This document shows positions 12,598 through 23,491 of a stretch of 46,695 nucleotides of DNA, piece after piece (the stretch's first letter is position 1; each line of letters begins with the position of its first letter). Source of the stretch: Vannielia litorea (GTDB taxonomy: Bacteria; Pseudomonadota; Alphaproteobacteria; Rhodobacterales; Rhodobacteraceae); the NCBI RefSeq assembly GCF_018424695.1, contig NZ_QTNQ01000026.1:1-46695 (forward strand), written 5' to 3'. The position numbers were made by a program, and so were the translations under genes. The notes below the pieces were generated by a model, which ran no database searches, was not told the origin of the DNA, and worked only from the letters and a program-made list of their open reading frames with translations.

Positions 12598-12623
12598 AAG
12601 GTTCGGGTTTTCCACCGAACTTT
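12598..12623 (+). promoter_or_regulatory. Hairpin upstream of clpA
   Basis: AAGGTTCGG (12598-12606) and CCGAACTTT (12615-12623) can pair over 9 bp with one G-T pair and an 8-nt loop. It lies between gloB and clpA, 69 bp before the clpA start. A CTTGAA box at 12594-12599 overlaps its left arm and resembles the -35 of alphaproteobacterial heat-shock promoters, but no matching -10 is seen. It could be a gloB terminator or part of clpA control. Confidence 0.3.
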
Positions 12624-12691
12624 AATCATATGAGGCCACGGTCAAGGACGGGCCCGACCCTCCTCGGCCACCAGGGAAAGGAGCACATCGC

Positions 12692-15024
<2,333 letters not shown>

Positions 15025-15028
<4 letters not shown>

Positions 15029-16089
15029 CGCAGGCCATACGACATTGCGGGGAGCGCCTTCGGGCGCTCCCTTTGCACATCCGGGGCCTGTTTCTGGCTC
15101 TCGCCCCGTTGCCCGCCTTCGCCGATCCGCCCCTGCTCGGCCTGCCGGTGGACTGTGCGCTGGGGCGCGATTGTTACATCCAGCAGTATTTTGACCGCGA
15201 CCCGGACGACGGAGAGGTTCTGGATCACGGCTGCGGCGCCCTGGCCAACGATGGCCACGGCGGCACCGATTTTGCCGTGCCCGCGCTGAGCAGCACGGCC
15301 GCCGGGGTCACTGTCATCGCGGCTGCCCCGGGCACCGTTCTTGGCACGCGCGATGGAATGCCCGACATCTCAGTTCGGGATGCGGGCGCGCCCGATCTCG
15401 AAGGCCGGGATTGCGGTAATGGCGTGGTGATCGACCACGGCGATGGCTGGGCGACGCAGTACTGCCACCTCAGGCAGGGATCTGTCGTCGTGGAGCCCGG
15501 CCAGCGCGTGGCCATGGGCACGCCGCTGGGTCAGGTCGGCATGTCCGGGCGGGCTTCTTTTCCGCATGTTCATCTGACCGTCAGGCACGGGCCCGAGAAG
15601 GTTGACCCCTTCAATCCCGACCCGGGCGCCGCGCCCGCCTGCGTTGCTGAGGTCGGGGGGCAGGCAGTGGCGCAAACACCGCGCGTCACGCCCGGTGGCC
15701 GGGATGGCCTCTGGCTCGACGCGCCGCCCTATGTCCCCGGCGGGCTCATTGCTGTCGGCTTTGCCGACAGGGTGCCGGCTATCTCTGACATTCGCACGGG
15801 CCTGCGCAGCGCAGCCGTCACCGCGCCGAAGGCCCCGGCGATGGTGGTCTGGGGCTATGCATTTGCGGCGCAGGCTGGAGACGAGATCGAGATTGTCTTT
15901 GAAGGACCAGAAGGCGAGATCGGGCGCCACGTGGATGTGCTCGAAAAGTCCCAGCCCTTCGTGTTGCGCGCTTACGGCAAGCGCACCCCCGCCGCTGGCT
16001 GGGCCTGGGGCACCTACCGCGGAACCGTCATTCACCGCCGGGGTGATGCCGAACTCGGCCGTCGGTATATCGAGACCGAGGTAAACTGA
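15025..16089 (+). CDS. Secreted M23 family (LytM-type) metallopeptidase
   Basis: This 354-residue protein has a signal-peptide-like start (basic residues, then GLFLALAPLPAFA, cleavage near residue 33) and an M23 zinc peptidase domain. Zinc ligands are H78 and D82 (HGGTD) and H183 in HVH (181-183), with the catalytic H148 in QYCHL. Enzymes of this fold cut peptidoglycan cross-bridges in the periplasm. After residue about 215 comes a beta-rich C-terminal domain of unknown role. The start overlaps the clpA stop by 4 bp, suggesting cotranscription. The cysteines (C44, C50, C70, C130, C147) could form periplasmic disulfides. Confidence 0.88.
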
Positions 16090-16095
16090 AATCCG

Positions 16096-16118
16096 CCGGC
16101 TTTCTCGCGGAAAGCCGG
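16096..16118. terminator. Bidirectional terminator hairpin
   Basis: CCGGCTTTC and GAAAGCCGG form a perfect 9-bp stem with a 5-nt loop, in the 33-bp gap between the convergent M23 peptidase and HAD hydrolase genes. The location suits termination from both sides, although long T-runs are absent. Confidence 0.65.
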
Positions 16119-16122
16119 TGCC

Positions 16123-16998
16123 TTACCGCAGGAAGCCGATTGCGTAGGTCGTGGCCATCTGGTGGTTTGCGAGGTAGGCGTCGAGCTCTTGCTGCACCGG
16201 CTGGCCGCCCGGCGCGGTGCCGGTTTCCACTGCGCCCAATCCGCCGGTTATGAACAGGCAATCGAGCCCTTCGCCCATCGCCCCCTTCACATCCGTCAAC
16301 ACCCCGTCCCCGATGCACAGGATCGGCCCCGACGGGTCGCCGCCCACCTCGGCCAGACGCGCGCGGGCAAGGTCATAGATCGGCGGATGCGGTTTGCCGA
16401 AGTAAAGGCTCTCACCCCCCATCTCGGTGTAGAGCTTTGCCAGCGCCCCGGCACACCACTCCCGCGTCTCACCGCGGTCAACGACGATATCGGGGTTGGC
16501 GCAAAGCAGCTTGAGGCCCTTCTGCTTGGCATAGAGCAACTGCCCGCGCATCTCCTCGGGGTCGGCGAACGGATCGAACGGCCCTGTGCAGACGATGCCT
16601 TCAGCCTGTTCTAGGTCAACCCGCTCAATGGTGACCGGCTCCTTCACCAGGTGGAGGGGCTCGAAAAAGGTAAGGTCAAACTGGGTGCCGACAAACCAGA
16701 CCTTCTGGCCGACGGCGCCCTGGAACATCGCAGCCCGTGCCGAGTCCCCGGAGGTGGCGATCACGTCCCAGGCATCATCCGGCACGCCCCACTGGACGAG
16801 CTGTTTCTGCACCTCGGCCCGGGCCCGGGGCGCATTGGTTAGCAGCACCACCTTTTTGCCGGCGGCGCGAAATTCCTGAAGCGCGGCAACGGCTTCGGGG
16901 AAGGCGGTGACGCCGTTGTGGACGCAGCCCCAGAGATCGACGAAGGCCGCGTCATACAAATGCGCGACCTCCGAAAGGTTTTCGATGACCCGGCTCAC
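16123..16998 (-). CDS. TIGR01459-type HAD family hydrolase (NagD-like)
   Basis: This 291-residue HAD phosphatase belongs to the NagD-like group with a C2 cap. Motif I is AAFVDLWGCVHNG (residues about 17-29), motif II is VVLLTNAPR, and the C-terminal motifs III/IV are YFGKPHPPIYDLA and ILCIGDGVLTDVKGA. Family II members act on small phosphate esters; the substrate of this branch is not established. The start is GTG at 16998, 3 bp after the ppaC stop, so the two form an operon. In related genomes the same pair occurs, which suggests a shared function in phosphate ester clean-up (inference). Confidence 0.9.
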   Translation of the reverse strand: MSRVIENLSEVAHLYDAAFVDLWGCVHNGVTAFPEAVAALQEFRAAGKKVVLLTNAPRARAEVQKQLVQWGVPDDAWDVIATSGDSARAAMFQGAVGQKVWFVGTQFDLTFFEPLHLVKEPVTIERVDLEQAEGIVCTGPFDPFADPEEMRGQLLYAKQKGLKLLCANPDIVVDRGETREWCAGALAKLYTEMGGESLYFGKPHPPIYDLARARLAEVGGDPSGPILCIGDGVLTDVKGAMGEGLDCLFITGGLGAVETGTAPGGQPVQQELDAYLANHQMATTYAIGFLR

Positions 16999-17001
16999 GC
17001 C

Positions 17002-17922
17002 TCAGACCTTGAGCGCGGGGATGATCTGCTTTTTGCGGCTCATGATGCCGGGCAGCACAACCGTGTCACCCGCGACGGTCGCGCCAAAGCTCTTCTCGGC
17101 CACGGTCTTCACCAGGTCGTTCGGCACCAGCAGTGTGGCCTCTTCCTTCAGGATATCGATGACGAAAAGCAGCACCTGGTCCACGCCATCCTCGGCGGCC
17201 ACGATCTTCATGCTTTCCATCAGGCTGTCCTTGCGGTCGAGCACGATCTTGGGCGCGGTGGTCTCCAGCACCGAAACGCGAAACTTGGTGCCGTCCACGG
17301 GGTATTCCTTGGAGTCCATCCGCAGCAGTTCGGCATCGGAAAAGGCCGACACGTCGGACTTGGCTTCAAACATCTCGGAGGCATAGGCGCTGAGGTCGAG
17401 GCCCAGGTCGGCGGCCAGCTCTTCGGCCAGTGCCTTGTCCTGCTCGGTCGTGGTCGGGGAGCGGAATTCCAGCGTGTCCGACAGGATGCAGGAGAGCATC
17501 AGCCCCTTGATCCCCTCGGGCATCTTGGCGGCGTTGTCGCCCATCAGGTTGTGCATGATCGTGGCGGTGCAGGCCAGCGGCTTGATGGTGATGTCGATCG
17601 GGCCCTTCGTCTCGATGCCGCCGGTCAGCTTGTGGTGGTCGATGATCTGCAGGATGTCGGCGCTGTTGATCGCCTCGGGCAGCTCGGCAGGGTTGTTGGT
17701 GTCGACGATAATCACCTGCTCGCCCTCGCTCACGCCCTCGATGATGCTCGGCTGCTCATAGCCCCAGCGCTTCAGAACGAAGGCGGCCTCGGTGTTGGGC
17801 TCGCCCAGCAGCACGGCTTCGGCGGGCTGGCCGCGATGCTCGCTCATGTACCATGCCCAGATGAGCGGGGAGCCGGTGCTGTCGGTGTCGGGGGATTTGT
17901 GGCCAAAAACCTTGATCGTCAT
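17002..17922 (-). CDS. ppaC: Manganese-dependent inorganic pyrophosphatase (family II)
   Basis: This 306-residue DHH-family enzyme hydrolyses pyrophosphate in the cytoplasm. Metal ligands are visible in GHKSPDTDS (H8, D12, D14), VDTNN (D74) and the DHH motif IDHHKLTG (D95, H96, H97). The C-terminal DHHA2 domain ends with the substrate-binding motif SRKKQ at residues 295-299. Length is typical of the short, CBS-free form. It heads a two-gene operon with the HAD hydrolase. Confidence 0.96.
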   Translation of the reverse strand: MTIKVFGHKSPDTDSTGSPLIWAWYMSEHRGQPAEAVLLGEPNTEAAFVLKRWGYEQPSIIEGVSEGEQVIIVDTNNPAELPEAINSADILQIIDHHKLTGGIETKGPIDITIKPLACTATIMHNLMGDNAAKMPEGIKGLMLSCILSDTLEFRSPTTTEQDKALAEELAADLGLDLSAYASEMFEAKSDVSAFSDAELLRMDSKEYPVDGTKFRVSVLETTAPKIVLDRKDSLMESMKIVAAEDGVDQVLLFVIDILKEEATLLVPNDLVKTVAEKSFGATVAGDTVVLPGIMSRKKQIIPALKV

Positions 17923-18225
17923 GTCTCGCCTGCGTCTGTGTTAGGAGTCGCGGGCCTTGTAGCGGGGTGCTCGCGCGATGTCACCCGCCGAGCGCGCCGG
18001 GGCGGCGGGCATTTGACCGCAGGCCACCTGTTCGTTAGTTTCCTTGGACCGAAGAGGAGTTTGGACCGATGCGCAACAAGGCCTGAAACCGCCATCATCC
18101 CTGACCGCCTCCCTTGATGGGAGCGCCCTTCGATCTGGAGTACCCTGACAATGGACAATGCAAGCTGACACCGCCGCGGCGGTGCGCCGCCCTTATTCCT
18201 TTTGTCAGACGAAGTGAGGCACTTC

Positions 18226-18396
18226 ATGCCCCAGAACCGCAAATCCCGCCGGGCCGCCAAGGCCGGCGCCCGCAATCCCCGTTCCACCGCACGCCCAGCG
18301 CCGCGCCGCCTGCCTGATCGGCAGGCCGCGCGCCCTGCGCCCAAGCAGCGCGGCGGGCGACCGCCCCTCTTCCCCGGTCGCACCGGGGGGCGGTAA
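18226..18396 (+). CDS. Possible small basic protein, 56 residues
   Basis: An ATG-started frame encodes an Arg/Pro/Ala-rich peptide starting MPQNRKSRRAAKAGARNP. It ends 8 bp before a strong hairpin, and its codons end mostly in G or C. Against it, the sequence is low in complexity, the ribosome site is poor (GTGAGG), and the other strand is open too. The 515-bp gene-free stretch 17923-18438 otherwise shows only the ppaC upstream region and the hairpin. Treat as unproven. Confidence 0.25.
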   Translation: MPQNRKSRRAAKAGARNPRSTARPAPRRLPDRQAARPAPKQRGGRPPLFPGRTGGR

Positions 18397-18404
18397 CACA
18401 TGGC

Positions 18405-18436
18405 GCACCGTCCGGCCTGATCTGGCCGGGCGGTGC
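18405..18436. terminator. Terminator-like hairpin next to the LysE gene
   Basis: GCACCGTCCGGCC and GGCCGGGCGGTGC pair over 13 bp (one T-G pair) around TGATCT. It ends 2 bp from the stop of the minus-strand LysE gene and follows the possible small ORF on the plus strand. There is no T-run, so a Rho-independent role is likely but not certain. Confidence 0.55.
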
Positions 18437-18438
18437 TG

Positions 18439-19038
18439 TTACAGGCCTGTCATCACCACCGGATAGAGCGAGGCCACCAGTAACAAGGCCATGGTGATGT
18501 TGAACGCGCGCAGGCGGGCTGGGGAGGTGAGAAGCCGCCGGATCTGCTGGCCGAGCGCCGTCCAGAGGCTGATCGACGGAAAGGCGACAAGGGCGAAAGC
18601 CAGCACGACGGCGGCGACGGCAGGCAGGCTGTGGTCGGGCGCATAGAGCGACAGGCCAGAAAGCGCCATGGTCCAGGCCTTCGGGTTGACCCATTGGAAT
18701 CCTGCCGCCTGAAGGAGGGTGAGGGGGCGGCCCTCGGCGCTGGCCGCTTTCGGCGCTCCGGCGTTGGCAATCTTCCAGGCGAGCCAGAGCATGTAGCCCA
18801 CGGCGACGGTCTTGAGCACCATGTCGGCCTGCGGCAGCACCTCGAAAATCGCCATGAGGCCGCCACCGACAGCGGAAAACAGCACCAGCATCCCGACAAC
18901 GATCCCGAACATATGCGGCAGCGAGCGGCGGTAGCCGAAATTGGCGCCCGAGGCGAGCAGCATCATGTTGTTGGGGCCCGGCGTGGCGGTGCTGACGAAG
19001 GCAAAGCCGATGAGGGCGATCAGGAGCGAGTCTGACAT
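18439..19038 (-). CDS. LysE/RhtB family amino acid exporter
   Basis: This 199-residue inner-membrane protein has six hydrophobic segments and the family hallmark ATPGPNNMML near residue 20, followed by ASGANFGYRRSLPHMFGIVV. FQWVNPKAWTMALSG near residue 120 is the second conserved block. Members export basic or neutral amino acids and homoserine lactones. ATG 19038 (MSDSLLIALIGF) is the natural start; upstream in-frame codons run into the divergent regulator. The head-to-head Lrp-family gene is the likely local activator, as in many LysE-type loci (inference). Confidence 0.9.
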   Translation of the reverse strand: MSDSLLIALIGFAFVSTATPGPNNMMLLASGANFGYRRSLPHMFGIVVGMLVLFSAVGGGLMAIFEVLPQADMVLKTVAVGYMLWLAWKIANAGAPKAASAEGRPLTLLQAAGFQWVNPKAWTMALSGLSLYAPDHSLPAVAAVVLAFALVAFPSISLWTALGQQIRRLLTSPARLRAFNITMALLLVASLYPVVMTGL

Positions 19039-19111
19039 GGTGCAAGTATTGACCGAGCGTTGCCGCATGTGCTTGCGTTTTCGCGGGTTCGCAGCGCACA
19101 GTGAGCAACAA

Positions 19112-19564
19112 ATGACGAAGATCGACGATTTAAGCCGCCGAATATTGCGCGAACTCAGCCGCGATGGCAGAGTCAGCAATACCGAATTGGCCGAACGCGT
19201 CGGCCTGTCTCCCTCCGCTTGTCTGCGCCGGGTGCAGGAGTTGGAGCGCAGCGGTGTCATCAAGGGATACCGCGCGGTGCTCGACCCGGGCGCGATGGGG
19301 CAGGGGTTTGTTGCCATGCTCGGCGTGGGCCTCTCGGTGCACACCAAGAAGAGCCAGGAAGATTTCGAAAAGGCCATGGCCCGGGCCCCGCAAGTCCGCG
19401 AGTGCCACAACATCACCGGCGTGATCGAATACTTGCTGCGGGTGGAGGTAGAGGATATTGCCGCGTTCAAGCTCTTTCACACCGAGATTCTCGGGGCCTT
19501 GCCACAGGTGAACTCGATCACCACCTATGTGGTCATGGGCTCTCCCAAGGACGAGCGCGGATAG
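19112..19564 (+). CDS. Lrp/AsnC family transcriptional regulator
   Basis: This 150-residue protein has an N-terminal winged helix-turn-helix (residues about 4-60: DDLSRRILRELSRDGRVSNT, then ELAERVGLSPSACLRRVQEL and GVIKGYRAVLDP) and a C-terminal RAM/ligand-binding domain ending VNSITTYVVMGSPKDERG. Such regulators form octamers and sense amino acids. The start at 19112 gives the normal family length. It is divergent from the LysE-type exporter with 73 bp between starts, so it probably controls that gene. A second, different Lrp family member is at 34796. Confidence 0.92.
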   Translation: MTKIDDLSRRILRELSRDGRVSNTELAERVGLSPSACLRRVQELERSGVIKGYRAVLDPGAMGQGFVAMLGVGLSVHTKKSQEDFEKAMARAPQVRECHNITGVIEYLLRVEVEDIAAFKLFHTEILGALPQVNSITTYVVMGSPKDERG

Positions 19565-19588
19565 GGCGAAATTTCCGCAAAGCTCTGG

Positions 19589-19617
19589 TTGACTCCCACT
19601 CATCTCCTCCTTACATC
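19589..19617 (+). promoter_or_regulatory. Sigma-70-type promoter of groESL
   Basis: TTGACT (19589-19594) and TACATC (19612-19617) are 17 nt apart, a good housekeeping promoter. The predicted start near 19624 falls at the edge of the CIRCE operator, so HrcA bound there would block initiation. Confidence 0.7.
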
Positions 19618-19624
19618 GGCTGCG

Positions 19625-19651
19625 TTATCACTCTCCCCAGGTGAGTGCTAA
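19625..19651. promoter_or_regulatory. CIRCE operator (HrcA-binding inverted repeat)
   Basis: TTATCACTC, 9 nt, GAGTGCTAA matches the CIRCE consensus TTAGCACTC-N9-GAGTGCTAA at 17 of 18 arm positions; the one change is G to T in the left arm. It stands between the promoter and groES. HrcA represses chaperonin genes through this element; hrcA itself is not in the window. Confidence 0.92.
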
Positions 19652-19687
19652 CAGCAAGATTAACCTCGAACGAAGGAGCGTTCAGAG

Positions 19688-19975
19688 ATGGCATTTACCC
19701 CGCTTCATGACCGCGTTGTCGTCCGCCGCGTCGAATCCGACGAAAAGACCGCCGGCGGCCTCATCATCCCCGATAGCGCCAAGGAAAAGCCCGCAGAGGG
19801 CGAAGTGATTGCCGTTGGTGCCGGTGCACGCGACGACGCAGGCTCGCGCATCGCCCCCGATGTGAAGGCCGGCGACCGTGTGCTCTTCGGCAAATGGTCC
19901 GGCACCGAAGTTCAGATCGACGGCGAAGAGCTGCTGATCATGAAAGAGTCCGACATCATGGGCGTGATCGCCTGA
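19688..19975 (+). CDS. groES: Co-chaperonin GroES
   Basis: This 95-residue protein is the lid of the GroEL chamber. It starts [20 protein letters not shown] and has the mobile loop [20 protein letters not shown] and the family ending [28 protein letters not shown] ribosome site lies upstream. It is the first gene of groESL, 48 bp ahead of groEL, under CIRCE/HrcA control. Confidence 0.98.
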   Translation: MAFTPLHDRVVVRRVESDEKTAGGLIIPDSAKEKPAEGEVIAVGAGARDDAGSRIAPDVKAGDRVLFGKWSGTEVQIDGEELLIMKESDIMGVIA

Positions 19976-20011
19976 TCCACCAGAATTTCACCAACGTCCC
20001 CAGAGACATAG

Positions 20012-21667
<1,656 letters not shown>

Positions 21668-21690
21668 GCCAGCCCGGCTTTGAATTTGGG

Positions 21691-21725
21691 AAAGGGCTGC
21701 CCTCGGGTGGCCCTTTTCTCTTTGT
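21691..21725 (+). terminator. Intrinsic terminator of groESL
   Basis: AAAGGGC and GCCCTTT close a hairpin with an inner CCC/GGG pair set, followed by TTTTCTCTTTG. It begins 24 bp after the groEL stop. Stem and T-rich tail are both present. Confidence 0.85.
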
Positions 21726-21853
21726 GCAGCGTGATTGACCCGCGAAAACGGCGTTAAATCCACTTCGCGAGGCTAGGGGGGGCGCTCGGGCTGAAGGACG
21801 GTAGGCCATCCGCTCCGTGGTGGGGCGGCGCTTATTTTCATGGAGAATTCAAG

Positions 21854-22528
21854 ATGCTCGTCAGACTGCTTTCGTCGCTCCTTCTCACCCTCTCTTTCCT
21901 TGCGTCCCCGGCTGTGGCGCAGATCAACCTGGACATTCCCGAAACCGAAACTCCGGATGGCGATGGGAGCAATCCGGGCGGAGGGCTTGAAGGCTATTGC
22001 GTAGGCTGCTGTGCGGGCGGCGTGAGCGACCCGGGCTGCTGCGACGCTTGTGGCTGCCAGTGTGGGCTGCTTGGTTGCAACACCTACAGCTACATGGGAA
22101 CGGCTCAAATACCGCTTCACGTCAACATTGCTGTCCGCAAATCGGTGAACGAGGGCATTGACCGCTTGGAAAGGACTGAGCGCGGTAAGCGGCTTGCCTC
22201 TGTTCTGATAAACCGGATCGACCGTTTGACCGCGATCTATGAAAAGGCCCCCGAATTGCAGGGGCGCACCGCTCGCGCGATGGTCAAGTTCTGGCCTTGG
22301 GATATGTGGACGAAGGGCGGTGACGCCGGCCACAAGGTGACGCCGGAGGCGATGCAGGAGCTTCGGGGCATCCTCACGACGGTATCGCGGATCGACGCAG
22401 ATATGGGTGGCTCAGAGATCGGCGCGACCATTGACAAGGAGGTTTTGCCGCAGCTGACCCGTGCACTCGTCGGACGCCCCTACGATGAGGCGTTCGCCTG
22501 CTTCATCGGCGCTGCCAAGTGCGACTAG
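21854..22528 (+). CDS. Secreted cysteine-rich protein of unknown function
   Basis: I do not recognise a family. The 224-residue protein has a clear signal peptide (MLVRLLSSLLLTLSFLASPA, cleavage likely after A22 in PAVA-Q), so it should reach the periplasm or outside. After an acidic, Gly-rich linker comes a cluster of nine Cys in 27 residues (49, 52, 53, 62, 63, 66, 68, 70, 75), then a helical C-terminal part without Cys until C216 and C223. The CxxCC, CCxxCxCxC spacing could bind metal or form a disulfide knot. The ATG at 21854 is close behind the groESL terminator, and a terminator follows the stop, so it is transcribed alone. It faces the ATP-grasp/precursor pair tail to tail. Confidence 0.75.
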   Translation: MLVRLLSSLLLTLSFLASPAVAQINLDIPETETPDGDGSNPGGGLEGYCVGCCAGGVSDPGCCDACGCQCGLLGCNTYSYMGTAQIPLHVNIAVRKSVNEGIDRLERTERGKRLASVLINRIDRLTAIYEKAPELQGRTARAMVKFWPWDMWTKGGDAGHKVTPEAMQELRGILTTVSRIDADMGGSEIGATIDKEVLPQLTRALVGRPYDEAFACFIGAAKCD

Positions 22529-22549
22529 CAGTTTAACGCAAGGGTAGTC

Positions 22550-22575
22550 GGGCCGCTCCGTGCGGCCCCTCTTTT
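22550..22575. terminator. Terminator between the Cys-rich gene and the ATP-grasp gene
   Basis: GGGCCGC (22550-22556) and GCGGCCC (22562-22568) form a 7-bp stem with a 5-nt loop, followed on the plus strand by CTCTTTT. It serves the Cys-rich gene and could act on the convergent ATP-grasp transcript as well. Confidence 0.8.
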
Positions 22576-22588
22576 ATGGACGTTGGCC

Positions 22589-23491
22589 TCATGTGGGAAT
22601 CAGCGCTCGAACCATCGCCTCGGTCAGCTTACCGCCTGCCTTGCGATCAAAGCCCGCAAACATCGGGCCGGAATTGACTTCTAGAATGCAGAGGCTTCCG
22701 TCCTCCGGGCGCGTCTTCAGGTCGTAGGCGCAAAAGCTGAGGCCTAGGTCTTCGGCCAGCGTGAGGAGCTTGTCGCCGATCCCCGCCGGCAAGGTCAGGT
22801 CTGGGCGATACGCGAGGCTGCTGTCACGGGTCGAGCGATGGTCCAACGCGGGGCTGTCGAGCTCGAACATATGCAGCGCGCCGCCAACCACGAAGGCGCG
22901 GTACTCCGGGTAGACCAGCCGCTCCTGCACGAACACCGGGTTGGGCGCGGCCTCGTCTTTCCAGTCGGTCGCCGCGTCGGCCTCTTCGAAGGTGGCGCAA
23001 TGCGCCCCGCCCGCTGCGGGCTTCACCACGCAGCCCTCGCCGAAGGCCGCAATCGCCCGCCGATCATTGGTGACGAGCGTGCGCGGCACCTGCAGCCCGG
23101 CCCGCGCGGCCTGCACCAGAAAGGCGCTTTTGTTGCCTGCCGTCGCCGTAGGTGCGGGGTTGAAGCTGTTGACCGTTTCCGTGCTCTGAAGCCAGCCGTC
23201 GATCATGGAATACCACGCCATCGAGCGGTCCACCCGCATCGGGTCGCCGGTGCTGGGGTTGAACACGTCGTAGCGTAAGAAGCCGCCTGTCACCTCCAGA
23301 GGATGCCCGTCTATCGAGAGGGCGCCACTGGCAAAATCCCAACTGACGGGAGGCTCCTGGTCTGGCCCGTGGAAGATGCCCGCAATCGAAACCCCAAGCC
23401 GCCGGGCTGCCGCGGCAAGCGCGTGGAGGTTGGGGTCGTTCGCGCCGCCTGCGATGAGCAGATCGGCGCGAAACGGGGTTGGCTCGGCCAT
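22589..23491 (-). CDS. ATP-grasp ligase, MvdD/RimK-like; probable graspetide macrocyclase
   Basis: This 300-residue enzyme has the ATP-grasp layout: an N-terminal Rossmann-like part (LLIAGGANDPNLHALAAAAR), a central lid with NKSAFLVQAARAGLQVPRTL and VTND (residues 120-143, a block typical of microviridin-type ligases), ATP lysine K157 in CVVKPAAGG, E190 in FVQERL, R198 in YPEYRAFVVGG, D257 in AYDL, and the Mg ligands E271 and N273 in LEVNSGPMF. Such ligases activate Glu/Asp side chains as acyl phosphates and join them to Thr, Ser or Lys side chains in a peptide. It starts directly after the stop of the repeat protein (TAA-ATG), so the pair is coupled. The link to that substrate is inferred from context and core motif. 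RimK-type glutamate ligation is the alternative. Confidence 0.85.
   Translation of the reverse strand: MAEPTPFRADLLIAGGANDPNLHALAAAARRLGVSIAGIFHGPDQEPPVSWDFASGALSIDGHPLEVTGGFLRYDVFNPSTGDPMRVDRSMAWYSMIDGWLQSTETVNSFNPAPTATAGNKSAFLVQAARAGLQVPRTLVTNDRRAIAAFGEGCVVKPAAGGAHCATFEEADAATDWKDEAAPNPVFVQERLVYPEYRAFVVGGALHMFELDSPALDHRSTRDSSLAYRPDLTLPAGIGDKLLTLAEDLGLSFCAYDLKTRPEDGSLCILEVNSGPMFAGFDRKAGGKLTEAMVRALIPT

Noticed and set aside
12594..12620. RpoH promoter for clpA
   Set aside because: CTTGAA is present, but no CCANNT-like -10 lies 16-18 nt downstream; only the hairpin is recorded.
18069..18086. A five-codon frame (MRNKA) behind GAGGAG, as a possible leader peptide
   Set aside because: Spacing is long, no attenuator structure follows, and such short frames occur by chance.
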